Source: Elusimicrobiota bacterium (GTDB lineage Bacteria; Elusimicrobiota; Elusimicrobia; UBA1565). From it: 64,000 nucleotides of DNA. Position 1 is the stretch's first letter, and each line of letters begins with the position of its first letter. The notes under the pieces were generated by a model, which was not told where the DNA came from, did not search any database, and saw nothing but the letters and a program-made list of their open reading frames with translations. Made by a program: the position numbers and the translations under genes. Location of the stretch: contig JBAZVI010000009.1 of NCBI GenBank assembly GCA_041660925.1, forward strand, positions 124,001 to 188,000, given 5' to 3'. Positions 32,493-41,597 of this stretch are shown piece by piece.

Positions 32493-33172
32493 GAATCCCC
32501 CGCGTCCTTGTCGTGGCTGCGCATCCCGACGACGAAGTCCTCGGCTGCGGAGGGACCATCGCGCGCCGCTGCGCCGAAGGCGCCGAGGTCCGCATCCTCC
32601 TCCTGGGAGAGGGTCCGTTCTCCCGCCGGGGCCCGCGGCCCGGCAAGAAGTCTCTCGAGAGCGTGCGCGCCCAGGCCCGCCGGGCCGCCGCCGCACTCGG
32701 GGCGGCCCGCGTCGACTTCCTCGGGCTGCCGGACAACCAGTTCGACGCCGTCCCGAGGTTGCGGATCATCCAGGCTATCGAGCGGGCCGTCGAGAGGTTC
32801 CGGCCGGAGACGATCCTGACCCACTCCACCGCGGACCTGAACATCGACCATCGGATCGCCGCCGAGGCCGTGCGCACGGCCTTCCGGCCTCTCCCCGGGG
32901 CGACTGTGCGCGAGATCCTCGCCTTCGAGGTCCCCTCCTCGACCGAATGGAGATTCGAGCCGGCCCGCGCGTTCTCCCCCTCCGTGTTCATCTCCATCCA
33001 GAGCCACCTCGAGACGAAACTCGCGGCCCTGCGCGCCTACGCGGGAGAACTCCGCCCCTTCCCTCATCCGCGCTCGCGGGAGCTCGTCGAAGCGCTGGCC
33101 GCGGTACGCGGCTCTCAAGCCGGCTTCTCCTCCGCAGAAGCGTTCGAGCTGGTGAGGAGCATCGTCCCGTGA
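32489..33172 (+). CDS. PIG-L/LmbE-family deacetylase
   Basis: The 227-residue protein carries AHPDDE at 11-16 (zinc ligands and catalytic Asp) and a second LNIDH motif near 131-135, plus ESVRAQARRAAAALG. PIG-L enzymes are zinc de-N-acetylases of N-acetyl sugars. In a pse operon followed by acetamidino-forming genes it could free an amine for later substitution. An alternative is deacetylation of the ATP-grasp product. Confidence 0.85.
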   Translation: MRIPRVLVVAAHPDDEVLGCGGTIARRCAEGAEVRILLLGEGPFSRRGPRPGKKSLESVRAQARRAAAALGAARVDFLGLPDNQFDAVPRLRIIQAIERAVERFRPETILTHSTADLNIDHRIAAEAVRTAFRPLPGATVREILAFEVPSSTEWRFEPARAFSPSVFISIQSHLETKLAALRAYAGELRPFPHPRSRELVEALAAVRGSQAGFSSAEAFELVRSIVP

Positions 33173-33212
33173 CCCGTCTCCGCCGACGCGCCCGCACCGG
33201 GACGGGGGCGGC

Positions 33213-34004
33213 ATGAACGCCCACGGCATCCGGGTCATCGCCCGCCTGGACATCAAGGGCCCGAACCTCGTCAAGGGCATCCATCTCGAAGGCCTTCGCA
33301 TCATCGGAGAACCCGGCCTATACGCGCGGCGCTATTACGAGCAGGGCGTCGACGAGTTGCTCTACATGGACATCGTGGCCAGCCTGTACGGCCGCAACAG
33401 CCTCACCGCGATCATCGAGCGCGCCGCGCAGGATGTGTTCGTCCCCATGACGGTCGGCGGGGGCGTCCGCACTCTTGACGACGTGCGCGCGCTCCTTCGC
33501 GCAGGGGCGGACAAGGTCGCCGTCAACACCGCCGCGGTGCGCAATCCGGACTTCATCCGCGACGCCGCGCGGAGCTTCGGGAGCCAGTGCATCGTCGTCT
33601 CCATCGAGGCGAAGCTCCGCGGCCCCGACCACTGGGAGGTCCTGACCGACAACGGCCGCGAGCGCACCGGCCGCGACGCGGTCGAATGGGCGCGGGAAGC
33701 CGCCCGCCTCGGCGCTGGGGAGCTTCTCGTGACCTCGGTCGACCGCGAGGGCACGGGGAAAGGATATGACCTGGCGCTGACCCGGCTCATCTCCGCGCAG
33801 ACGGAGATCCCCGTCATCGCCTGCGGAGGTGCGGGGGAACCCGGCCACCTCGCCGACGCCGTCGAGACCGGCCGCGCGGACGCCGTCTGCGTGGCGAGTC
33901 TCCTTCACTATGAGCGACAGACCGTGTCCGGCCTGAAGCGGGCCCTGACCGCGCGCGGGATCCCCGTGCGCACGGAGGACGAGGCATGCCTCCCGCCGAG
34001 GTGA
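33213..34004 (+). CDS. hisF: HisF paralogue for sugar acetamidino formation
   Basis: The 263-residue (beta/alpha)8 protein has VIARLDIKGPNLVKG (about 8-22, first catalytic Asp), MTVGGGVRT, ADKVAVNTAA, VTSVDREGTGKGYD and ACGGAGEPGH. At the second catalytic position it reads VSIEAKL, Glu in place of HisF Asp130. With HisH and a PP-loop amidotransferase following directly, this is the second-copy HisF used with WbpG/PseA-type enzymes, not histidine synthesis. GGGGG precedes the ATG by a few bases. It overlaps hisH by 19 nt. Confidence 0.85.
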   Translation: MNAHGIRVIARLDIKGPNLVKGIHLEGLRIIGEPGLYARRYYEQGVDELLYMDIVASLYGRNSLTAIIERAAQDVFVPMTVGGGVRTLDDVRALLRAGADKVAVNTAAVRNPDFIRDAARSFGSQCIVVSIEAKLRGPDHWEVLTDNGRERTGRDAVEWAREAARLGAGELLVTSVDREGTGKGYDLALTRLISAQTEIPVIACGGAGEPGHLADAVETGRADAVCVASLLHYERQTVSGLKRALTARGIPVRTEDEACLPPR

Positions 34005-34621
34005 CGGTGGCCGACTACGGACTCGGGAATCTCCTGAGCATCCTGCGCGCCCTGCATCGGACCGGCTGCACCGCCGTCGCGTCCTCGGACCCCGAGGCAC
34101 TCCGGAAGTCCGAACGGCTCGTCCTGCCCGGCGTGGGGGCCTTCGGCGACGGCATGGCCGGCCTCCATGCCCGCGGGCTCGACGCCGCGGTGCGGGAGTT
34201 CCATCACACCGGCCGTCCGCTGCTCGGAATCTGCCTGGGGATGCAGCTGCTCCTCGACGAAGGCGACGAGTTCGGGGTCCATGCAGGTCTGCATCTCGTC
34301 CCCGGCCGCACGCGCCGCCTGCACGGCGGAGACGGCTTCAAGGTCCCCCACGTCGGCTGGAGCCCGGTGCGGCCCGTCGACGGCGCTCCCGGCTGGAGTG
34401 ACCCATTGATGAAGGACCTGGGGAACGCCCCCCAGTTTTATTTCGTGCATTCCTACTTCGCCGCACCCAGCGAGCCCGGCCATCGCCTCGGGGAGACCTC
34501 CTACGGCGAGGAGACGTTCTGTTCCATCCTCCGTTCGGGCAGCCTGATCGGCTGCCAATTCCATCCGGAGAAGAGCGGGCCCGTCGGCCTGCGCCTGCTG
34601 GAGAATTTTCTCAGACTCTGA
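33986..34621 (+). CDS. hisH: HisH paralogue, class I glutaminase subunit
   Basis: The 211-residue glutaminase has VADYGLGNLLSIL at the start, LPGVGAFGDGM, the nucleophile in GICLGMQLL (about 78-86) and the His-Glu pair in CQFHPEKSG near the end. It makes ammonia from glutamine for the HisF-like partner, which passes it to the amidotransferase at 34645. It overlaps the hisF stop. Confidence 0.88.
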   Translation: MPPAEVTVADYGLGNLLSILRALHRTGCTAVASSDPEALRKSERLVLPGVGAFGDGMAGLHARGLDAAVREFHHTGRPLLGICLGMQLLLDEGDEFGVHAGLHLVPGRTRRLHGGDGFKVPHVGWSPVRPVDGAPGWSDPLMKDLGNAPQFYFVHSYFAAPSEPGHRLGETSYGEETFCSILRSGSLIGCQFHPEKSGPVGLRLLENFLRL

Positions 34622-34644
34622 AGCCGCCGACAGGAGACGAACCC

Positions 34645-35841
34645 ATGACGACGCCCTCTTCCGATAAGGACCGCTCCAAGCTCTCCGATCACCCCGTCAC
34701 CCGCAAATACAATCTCCCTCTGGAGGTGAAGTACTGCGCGCGCTGCGTCATCTCCAACCAGCGGCCGCGCATCCATTTCGACGAGCATGGCGTCTGCAGC
34801 GCGTGCCGATTCGCCGAACACAAGCAGAAGGGGATCGACTGGACGAAGCGGGAGCATGAGCTCATCAAGCTCTGCGACCAGCATCGGAGCAAGGACGGCT
34901 CATGGGACGTCATCGTCCCCGCCAGCGGAGGGAAGGACTCGACCTTCGTCGCGCATCAGCTCAAATACAAATACGGCATGCATCCTTTGACTGTGACCTG
35001 GTCTCCCCATCTCTACACCGACATCGGCTGGAAGAACTTCCAGAACTTCATCCATGTCGGCGGCCACGACAACATCCTGGGGACTCCCAACGGGCGCGTG
35101 CACCGCCAGATGACGAGACTCGCCTTCGAACACCTGGGAGACCCCTTCCAGCCCTTCATCTACGGGCAGAAGGCCTTCCCCATGCAGATGGCCGTCAAGC
35201 ACGGAATCTCGCTGGTGATGTACGGCGAGGACGGGGAGGTCGAATACGGAGGAGACCGACACGCCGCCGACCGCTGCGGACATGACGCCTCCGGAGACCT
35301 CGTCAAGCACTATTTCTCCGGAGTCGGCCCGCTCGAATGGCTCAAGCACGGCATCGACCTCGCCGACCTCAAGTACTATCTCCCGCCCGACCAGAAGGCC
35401 TGCGAGCGCGCAGACCTGAAGATCCGGTTCTTCGGCTACTACAAGAAATGGGTCCCGCAGGAGAACTACTATTACGCCGTCGAACAGACCGACTTCCAGG
35501 CCAACCCGGACGGGCGCTCCGAAGGGACCTACTCGAAATACGCCAGCCTGGATGACCGGCTCGACGGCTACCACTACTACCTGGGTTTCATCAAGTTCGG
35601 GATAGGCCGCACGACCTCGGACGCCGCCCATGAGATCCGCGACGGCCACATCTCCCGCGAAGAGGGCGTCGCCCTGGTCCACCGCTACGACGGGGAATTT
35701 CCGAAGAAGCATTTCAAGGAGTTCCTCGAATACACGGGTCTCAGCGAAGCCCGCTTCTGGGAGGTCGTGGACGGCTTCCGCCCCCCTCACCTGTGGGAAA
35801 AAGCCGGGAACACCTGGAGATTGAAGTCCAGGGTCTCATGA
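34645..35841 (+). CDS. N-acetyl sugar amidotransferase (WbpG/PseA/WbuX-like)
   Basis: The 398-residue protein has two CxxC pairs near the start (YCARC and VCSAC). The PP-loop VPASGGKDSTFVAHQL (about 90-105) binds ATP. Residues such as MYGEDGEVEYGG and CGHDASGDLVKHYFSG are typical of the family. With HisF/HisH it turns an N-acetyl into an acetamidino group, as on Pse5Ac7Am and Leg5Am7Ac in Campylobacter. Lying between the pse and leg gene sets, it could act on either sugar. AGGAGA lies upstream of the ATG at 34645, and the stop overlaps the legF-legI start as ATGA. Confidence 0.9.
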   Translation: MTTPSSDKDRSKLSDHPVTRKYNLPLEVKYCARCVISNQRPRIHFDEHGVCSACRFAEHKQKGIDWTKREHELIKLCDQHRSKDGSWDVIVPASGGKDSTFVAHQLKYKYGMHPLTVTWSPHLYTDIGWKNFQNFIHVGGHDNILGTPNGRVHRQMTRLAFEHLGDPFQPFIYGQKAFPMQMAVKHGISLVMYGEDGEVEYGGDRHAADRCGHDASGDLVKHYFSGVGPLEWLKHGIDLADLKYYLPPDQKACERADLKIRFFGYYKKWVPQENYYYAVEQTDFQANPDGRSEGTYSKYASLDDRLDGYHYYLGFIKFGIGRTTSDAAHEIRDGHISREEGVALVHRYDGEFPKKHFKEFLEYTGLSEARFWEVVDGFRPPHLWEKAGNTWRLKSRVS

Positions 35842-37550
35842 GGATCCTCGGCGTCATCCCCGCCCGCGGAGGCTCCAAAGGGATCCCGGGAAAGAACATT
35901 AAGCCGCTGTGCGGGATCCCCTTGGTCGCCCGCGCACTGCTGGGAGCCCGCGCCGCCGGCTGTCTCGACCGCCTGTGGGTGAGCACCGACGACCCCTCCA
36001 TCGCCGCGGTCGCGGAAGCCTATGGTGCGGCCGTCCCCTGGCTCCGGCCTCCGCACCTGGCGGGAGACTCCACCCCCATGGTGGACGTCCTCCTCCACCT
36101 GCTCGAGCGTCTCGACGCCGATGAAGGCTACCGTCCCGACGCCCTGATGCTGCTCCAACCCACCTCGCCCCTGCGGCAAACGGAGACTCTCGTCCGCGCC
36201 GCGTCGCTCCTGGAACGGGCGGGTCCCGCCGGGGTGGTCTCGGTCACGCCGGCTCATGCGCACCCTTTGTGGTGCTACTCCATCGACGAAGGCGGCCGCC
36301 TGAAGCCCGCCCGGCCCGGAGACGCACCTCCCGCCTGCCGCCAGGAATTGCCGCCCGCCTATGCCCTTGACGGATCGATCTACCTCATCCGGCGCGAAGA
36401 CCTGCTCCGCTCGCGCACGCTGCAGGCCGAAGGGGCGCTCGCCCTGGTGATTCCCCCGGACGAGGCGGTGGACCTCGACGCCCCGTCGGACTGGGCCGTG
36501 GCCGAGGCGCTCCTGCGCGCACGCCAGCACCGGCCTCCGCCGCCGCGCGTCACCGTCATCGCCGAGGCCGGCGTCAACCACAACGGAGACCTCTCCATGG
36601 CGCTCCGCCTCGTGGAAGCCGCCGCCGCAGCCGGAGCCGACGCGGTGAAGTTCCAGACCTTCCGAGCCGACCGCCTGGCGCGCCGCGACGCTCCCAAGGC
36701 CCCCTATCAGATGAAAACGGCCCCGGAGGCCTCCTCCCAGCACGACCTGGTGCGGCGCTTGGAACTCGACGAGAACGCCCATCGCGCGCTGATCGCACGC
36801 TGCCGGGAACTGGGCATCGACTTCCTCTCGACGCCGTTCGACAGGGAGAGCGTCGACCTCCTCGAGGGGCTCGGCGTCCGCGTCTTCAAACTGGCGTCCG
36901 GAGAGCTCACCCACCGCCGGCTCCTCGAGCATGTCGCCCGGAAGGGCCTCCCCATGATCCTTTCCACCGGCATGAGCACGATGGACGAAGTCGTGCGGGC
37001 CGTCGGCTGGATCCGCGATCTCAGCCGAGCCGATCTGACGCTGCTCCACTGCGTCAGCGATTATCCCGCCCCCCCCGAACAAGCCAACCTCGCCGCGATG
37101 GACGCCCTGCGGGACGCCTTCGGGCTCCCCGTCGGATTCTCCGACCATACCCCGGGGATCGACGTCGCCATCGCGGCCGCGGCGAGGGGCGCCGCCCTCA
37201 TCGAGAAGCATCTCACCCTGGATCGCGCGCTCCCCGGACCGGACCACCGGGCCTCGCTGGAACCCACGGAGTTCCGGGCCATGGTGGACGGAGTACGACG
37301 CGTCACGGCCGCCATCGGGTCCGCGATGAAGGTTCCGGCTCCCTGCGAAGAGGCCGTGCGAGGTGCGGCGCGCCGAAGCGTGGTCGCGTCCCGCCCGCTG
37401 CCGGCGGGACGCGCCCTGGAGGAGGAGGACCTCGACTGCAAGCGTCCAGGCACCGGCATCCCCGCCTTCCGGACGTCGGAGCTCGTGGGCCGCCGCCTGA
37501 AGCGTCCTCTAGACAAGGATGATTTCCTCCGCTGGGAGGACCTCGCATGA
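35838..37550 (+). CDS. Fused CMP-nonulosonate synthetase and nonulosonate synthase (LegF-LegI-like)
   Basis: This is one continuous 570-residue frame from ATG 35838. Residues 1-229 are a CMP-sialate synthetase-like cytidylyltransferase: RGGSKGIPGKN at 10-20, STDDPSIAAVA, LQPTSPLRQ, YALDGSIYLI and VDLDAPSDW. After a short Pro-rich linker (230-237), residues 238-570 are a NeuB-type synthase with VIAEAGVNHNGD, DAVKFQTFRADRLA, FKLASGELTH, LSTGMSTMDEV, LHCVSDYPAP, GFSDHTPG, IEKHLTLDR and a C-terminal SAF domain. It would make the nonulosonate and activate it with CMP. The surrounding legG and legC genes indicate legionaminic acid. Both halves look catalytically intact. Confidence 0.93.
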   Translation: MRILGVIPARGGSKGIPGKNIKPLCGIPLVARALLGARAAGCLDRLWVSTDDPSIAAVAEAYGAAVPWLRPPHLAGDSTPMVDVLLHLLERLDADEGYRPDALMLLQPTSPLRQTETLVRAASLLERAGPAGVVSVTPAHAHPLWCYSIDEGGRLKPARPGDAPPACRQELPPAYALDGSIYLIRREDLLRSRTLQAEGALALVIPPDEAVDLDAPSDWAVAEALLRARQHRPPPPRVTVIAEAGVNHNGDLSMALRLVEAAAAAGADAVKFQTFRADRLARRDAPKAPYQMKTAPEASSQHDLVRRLELDENAHRALIARCRELGIDFLSTPFDRESVDLLEGLGVRVFKLASGELTHRRLLEHVARKGLPMILSTGMSTMDEVVRAVGWIRDLSRADLTLLHCVSDYPAPPEQANLAAMDALRDAFGLPVGFSDHTPGIDVAIAAAARGAALIEKHLTLDRALPGPDHRASLEPTEFRAMVDGVRRVTAAIGSAMKVPAPCEEAVRGAARRSVVASRPLPAGRALEEEDLDCKRPGTGIPAFRTSELVGRRLKRPLDKDDFLRWEDLA

Positions 37551-38734
37551 AGCGGCGTAAGATCGCCGTCGTGACCACTTCGAGGGCCGATTACGGACTC
37601 CTCTATTGGATCCTGCGCGGGATCCAGAGGGACCGAGCCCTCGACCTCCGTCTCATCGTCACCGGCTCGCACCTGTGCCGCAGGTTCGGCCATACCGTGA
37701 CCGGCGTCCTCCGCGACGGCTTCCCCGTCGCCGCCCGCGTGAGGACTCTCTCCGACTCGGACCCCGACACTGATGCCGCGGTCATCCGCGCCATCGCGCG
37801 CGGGGTGGCGGGGTTCGGCTCGGCGCTTGAGCGCCTATCCCCCGATCTCCTGCTGCTCCTGGGAGACCGCTATGAACTTCTCGCCGCGGCGGCGGCCGCC
37901 GCGGCGGCGCGCATCCCCATCGTTCATCTGCATGGCGGCGAATCCACCGAGGGCGTCATGGATGAGCAGGTCCGCCATGCCGTGACCAAACTCGCTCATC
38001 TTCATTGCGCCGCGGCGGCGCCCTATCGGAGAAGGATCATCCAGATGGGAGAAGCGCCGTCCAACGTCCTACTCACAGGCGCCCCGGGACTGGAGTACAT
38101 CGCCCGCCTAGTCCCGACACCTCTCGGGGAGCTCGAACGCCTGGTCGGTCTGCGCCTGGACGGACCCTTCGTGGTCCTCACGCAACACCCCCTCCCCTGC
38201 CGTACGGGACGGGAGACGCTCGAGCTCGATGAAGTCCTCTCCGCCGTGCGCTCGCTCCGGATCCCTGTCGTCATGACCTACGCCAACGCGGACCGCGGCG
38301 GACGGAGGATCAACGCCCGGATCGCCGCATTCGCGCGCGCGCACCCGGACTTCGCAGCCGCCGTCCCATCCCTCGGGCAGCAGGCCTATCTCAGCCTGCT
38401 GCGCCGCGCCGCGGCCATCGTGGGGAACTCCTCGAGCGGGGTCCACGAAGCGCCCACCCTGCGCGTGCCCACGATCAACGTGGGCGAGCGCCAGGCGGGA
38501 CGACTCCGGGCTCCTTCCATCATCGATTGCCCCCCCGAAAGAGTGCGCGTCGTCGCCGCCCTGCGGCGCGCCCTCTCCTCCGCGTTCCGGCGCGAACGGT
38601 GCACCGGAAGAAGCCCCTATCTCGGCGGCCGCGTATCGGAACGCGTACTGCGGATCCTGCGCACGGTGCCTCTCGGCGACGCCCTTCTGCGCAAGAAATT
38701 CCACGATCTCCCCTGCGGCAAGGAGCATCCATGA
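37547..38734 (+). CDS. legG: UDP/GDP-sugar hydrolysing 2-epimerase (NeuC/LegG-like)
   Basis: The 395-residue protein belongs to the UDP-GlcNAc 2-epimerase fold. VVTTSRADYGLLYWILRGI opens it, then LLGDRYELLAAA, IVHLHGGESTEGVMDEQVRHA, LTGAPGLEYI and IVGNSSSGVHEAPTLRVPTINVG. It releases the 2,4-diacetamido-mannose precursor for LegI. NeuC itself is a close relative, but the neighbouring legC, ptmE-like and legB genes favour LegG. An ATGA overlap ties it to both neighbours. Confidence 0.9.
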   Translation: MKRRKIAVVTTSRADYGLLYWILRGIQRDRALDLRLIVTGSHLCRRFGHTVTGVLRDGFPVAARVRTLSDSDPDTDAAVIRAIARGVAGFGSALERLSPDLLLLLGDRYELLAAAAAAAAARIPIVHLHGGESTEGVMDEQVRHAVTKLAHLHCAAAAPYRRRIIQMGEAPSNVLLTGAPGLEYIARLVPTPLGELERLVGLRLDGPFVVLTQHPLPCRTGRETLELDEVLSAVRSLRIPVVMTYANADRGGRRINARIAAFARAHPDFAAAVPSLGQQAYLSLLRRAAAIVGNSSSGVHEAPTLRVPTINVGERQAGRLRAPSIIDCPPERVRVVAALRRALSSAFRRERCTGRSPYLGGRVSERVLRILRTVPLGDALLRKKFHDLPCGKEHP

Positions 38735-39375
38735 GCATCGTCATCATCGGGGCCGGCGGACACGGACGCGTCCTCCTCGAGGCCCTGCGCGGCGGGCGCG
38801 CACGCGGCCTCCTGGGCTTCACGGACGCCGATCCCTCCCTGCACGGACGGCTCATCGACTCCCTGCCGGTGCTCGGATCGGATGCGGCCATCGACGCGCT
38901 CCCCCGCAGGCGCACCTCCCTCGTCAACGGGCTCGGGGTCGCCCAGGGGCTCGCCCTGCGCCGACGCGTTTTCCTCGAGCTCCGCAAACGCGGCTTCCGC
39001 TTCCCGCCTGTGTCCGCCCCTTCCGCCTGCGTGGCGCGCACCGCCGAGCTCGGGGAAGGCTCCCAAATCCTGACCCGTGCGGTGGTGCATCCCGGCGCCC
39101 GGATAGGAGACAACGCCGTCGTGAACACCGGCGCCGTCATCGAGCATGACGTCTCCATCGGCGACCACGCCTTCATCGCCCCGGGCGCCGTGCTCTGCGG
39201 AGGCGTCGTCGTGGGGGAAGGATCCTTCGTCGGCGCCGGCGCCGTCGTCTGCCCGGGCGTCGTCATCGGCGCCGGGGCGCGAATCGGGGCCGGAGGGGTG
39301 CTGCTGCGGGACGCCGCCCCCGGCCGGACGATGATAGGAGTCCCGGCCCGCGAGGTCCGAAAATGCCGGACATGA
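38731..39375 (+). CDS. NeuD/PglD-type sugar O/N-acetyltransferase (hexapeptide repeat)
   Basis: The ATG at 38731 gives 214 residues. The first 70 form a Rossmann-like PglD/NeuD N-domain (VIIGAGGHGRVLLEAL). The remainder is a left-handed beta helix with repeats such as ARIGDNAVVNTGAVIEHDV and IGDHAFIAPGAVLCGGV. It likely acetylates the C4 amine made by LegC (LegH role) or O-acetylates the finished sugar (NeuD role). ATGA overlap upstream and 13 nt overlap downstream. Confidence 0.85.
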   Translation: MSIVIIGAGGHGRVLLEALRGGRARGLLGFTDADPSLHGRLIDSLPVLGSDAAIDALPRRRTSLVNGLGVAQGLALRRRVFLELRKRGFRFPPVSAPSACVARTAELGEGSQILTRAVVHPGARIGDNAVVNTGAVIEHDVSIGDHAFIAPGAVLCGGVVVGEGSFVGAGAVVCPGVVIGAGARIGAGGVLLRDAAPGRTMIGVPAREVRKCRT

Positions 39376-40433
39376 TCCGCCGCTATCCCGACATCCTCCT
39401 CCCTCCGACCGCCCCGCTGCGGCAGGCCATGGAGAGCATCACCCGCACGCAGGTCGGCATCGCGCTCATCGTCGATGACGGCCGCCGGCTGCTGGGGATC
39501 GTCGTCGACAGCGACATCCGCCGCGCCCTCCTGCGCGGAGAGACGATGGACGCACCCGCGGACCGCTTCATGAACCCCCGTCCGTTCACGCTGAGCGTCG
39601 GGACGCCCGAAGCGGAGATCGCGGCCGCCTTCCGCCGTCACCCTCGCGCCTATATCCCCATCGTCGACGACCGCTCGCGGCTCGTCGAACTCGCCGCGAT
39701 GACCGACTACATGTCCGTGCCGACAGCGCATCCGCAGTGGGTGGTGATCATGGCGGGAGGTCAGGGCACGCGGCTGCGCCCCCTGACTTCCACGACCCCG
39801 AAGCCTATGATGCGCATCGGGGACAAGCCCCTGCTCGAGCTGCTCATCTCGCGACTCATCTCCTCGGGGTTCACACGCTTCATCCTGTCCGTGAACTATC
39901 TCGCGGATCAGATCAGGGGACATTTCGGAGACGGATCCTCCCTCGGAGCGCAGATCGAATACATCGACGAGCCCCGCGAGCTGGGGACTGCCGGCGCGTT
40001 GAGCCTGATCGCACGCGAATTCGAAAGTCCATTTCTCGTGATGAACGGAGACCTCCTAACCAAGGTCAACTTCGAGGCTCTTCTCGAGTATCACCGCAAC
40101 GACGGCAACCTGGCCACCATCTGCCTGCGCGAATACGACTTTCAGGTCCCCTACGGCGTCGTCACCGTCAAGGACCACAAGCTCTCGTCCATCATCGAGA
40201 AGCCCGTGCATCGCTTCTTCGTCAACGCCGGCATCTACGTCTTCGAGCCCTCGCTGATCCGGCGTCTGGAGCGCGGCGCGCCGCGGGACATGCCCGATTT
40301 CCTCGAATCGATCCGCACCGCGGAGCCGGGCCGCGTAGGTTGCTTCCCCATCCAGGAATATTGGCTGGATATCGGAAAGATGGAAGACTACCAGCGCGCG
40401 CAGCAGGAATACGACCAGGAGTTCCTGACCTGA
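39363..40433 (+). CDS. CBS-domain sugar-1-phosphate nucleotidyltransferase (PtmE-like)
   Basis: Residues 1-120 hold a CBS pair (QVGIALIVDDGRRLLGIVVDSDIRRALL and YIPIVDDRSRLVELAAM). Residues 122-356 are a nucleotidyltransferase with VIMAGGQGTRLRPLTSTTPKPMM, the metal-binding NGDLL, EKPVHRFFVNAGIYVF and WLDIGKMEDY. This domain order is that of Campylobacter PtmE, which makes GDP-GlcN(Ac) for the GDP-linked legionaminic acid route. It therefore hints that legionaminic acid is built here from a GDP sugar. Confidence 0.87.
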   Translation: MPDMIRRYPDILLPPTAPLRQAMESITRTQVGIALIVDDGRRLLGIVVDSDIRRALLRGETMDAPADRFMNPRPFTLSVGTPEAEIAAAFRRHPRAYIPIVDDRSRLVELAAMTDYMSVPTAHPQWVVIMAGGQGTRLRPLTSTTPKPMMRIGDKPLLELLISRLISSGFTRFILSVNYLADQIRGHFGDGSSLGAQIEYIDEPRELGTAGALSLIAREFESPFLVMNGDLLTKVNFEALLEYHRNDGNLATICLREYDFQVPYGVVTVKDHKLSSIIEKPVHRFFVNAGIYVFEPSLIRRLERGAPRDMPDFLESIRTAEPGRVGCFPIQEYWLDIGKMEDYQRAQQEYDQEFLT

Positions 40434-40436
40434 CTT

Positions 40437-41597
40437 ATGAAAACGATCCCCCGCGTCCCCCTCCACGAACCCTCCTTCGCCGGCCGGGAATGGGACTACC
40501 TGAAGGAATGCCTGGACACCGGGTGGGTCTCCTCCGGCGGCCCATTCATCACCCGATTCGAGGACGCCCTCGCCTCCCGCCTGGGAGTCTCCCATGCCGT
40601 CGCAGTCGTCAACGGGACTGCGGCACTGCATCTGGGATTGATCGTCCTGGACGTCGCCGCGGGCGACGAGGTCCTCGTTCCTTCGCTCACCTTCATCGCA
40701 ACGGCCAACAGCGTGGCCTACGTCGGAGCCGTACCGCGCTTCGTCGACTCCGAGTCCTCGACGCTGGGGATGGACCCGGATGCGTTGCGGGACTGGCTGG
40801 AAAGGCACGCCGAACTCATGCCGGGGGGTGCCTGCCGCAACCGTGAGACTGGCCGCCGCATCGCGGCCTGCGTCCCCATGCATGTCTTCGGTCACCCGGT
40901 ACGCATGGAGCTCCTGCTGGAGCTCTGCGGCCGCTACGGTATCGCGGTGATGGAGGACGCCGCCGAGTCGCTGGGCTCTACGCGGAACGGCCGCGCCATG
41001 GGCGCTTTCGGGCGTCTCTCCGCACTCAGCTTCAACGGCAACAAGATCATCACGACCGGCGGCGGCGGCATGGTCGTGACGAACGACGATGCCCTCGCCG
41101 CACGCGTCCGCCATCTTTCGACACAGGCGAAGAAGGACCCGGCGACCTACCTCCACGACGAGGTCGGTTACAACTACCGCCTGACCAACCTGAGCGCAGC
41201 GCTCGGGCTGGCCCAACTCGAGAGGCTCGACGACGCCCTCGCCCGCAAGCGCCGCATCGCCGAAGGCTATCGCAAGGGTCTTGCGGGGATCCCCGGCGTC
41301 TCCCTCATCTGGGAGCCCGAAGGCTGCCGCAGCAACTTCTGGCTCAACACCGTGCGCGCGGCGACGCCGGAACTCGCCGCACGACTCCGCGCCACCCTCG
41401 ACCGAGAGGGTATCGAGACGCGTCCGCCCTGGACGCCCTGCCACCTGCAGCCGGTGTTCCGTTCCGAGTCGGCGGGCTCTTGCCCCCGGGCCGAGGCCCT
41501 CTGGCGGGAATGCTTCAACATCCCCTCCAGCGCCCACCTCCCCGATGAAGACGTCGAGCGGACCTGCCGCGCGATCCGGAAGGAAGCCTGCGCGTGA
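40437..41597 (+). CDS. legC: LegC-type sugar aminotransferase
   Basis: The 386-residue DegT-family enzyme has LDTGWVSSGGPFITRFEDAL near the start, VVNGTAALHLGLIV, CVPMHVFGHPVRM, VMEDAAESLGST and LSFNGNKIITTGGGGM (about 197-212). The last holds the PLP lysine and is typical of LegC. It aminates C4 of the LegB product. The start is ATG 40437, 3 nt after the upstream stop; the stop overlaps the GTG of the next gene. Confidence 0.9.
   Translation: MKTIPRVPLHEPSFAGREWDYLKECLDTGWVSSGGPFITRFEDALASRLGVSHAVAVVNGTAALHLGLIVLDVAAGDEVLVPSLTFIATANSVAYVGAVPRFVDSESSTLGMDPDALRDWLERHAELMPGGACRNRETGRRIAACVPMHVFGHPVRMELLLELCGRYGIAVMEDAAESLGSTRNGRAMGAFGRLSALSFNGNKIITTGGGGMVVTNDDALAARVRHLSTQAKKDPATYLHDEVGYNYRLTNLSAALGLAQLERLDDALARKRRIAEGYRKGLAGIPGVSLIWEPEGCRSNFWLNTVRAATPELAARLRATLDREGIETRPPWTPCHLQPVFRSESAGSCPRAEALWRECFNIPSSAHLPDEDVERTCRAIRKEACA

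Noticed and set aside
37069..37076. C8 runs such as 37069-37076, 45050-45057 and 22611-22618 as phase-variation sites
   Set aside because: Runs of eight C are easily produced by Pro codons at this GC content; only tracts of nine or more were kept.
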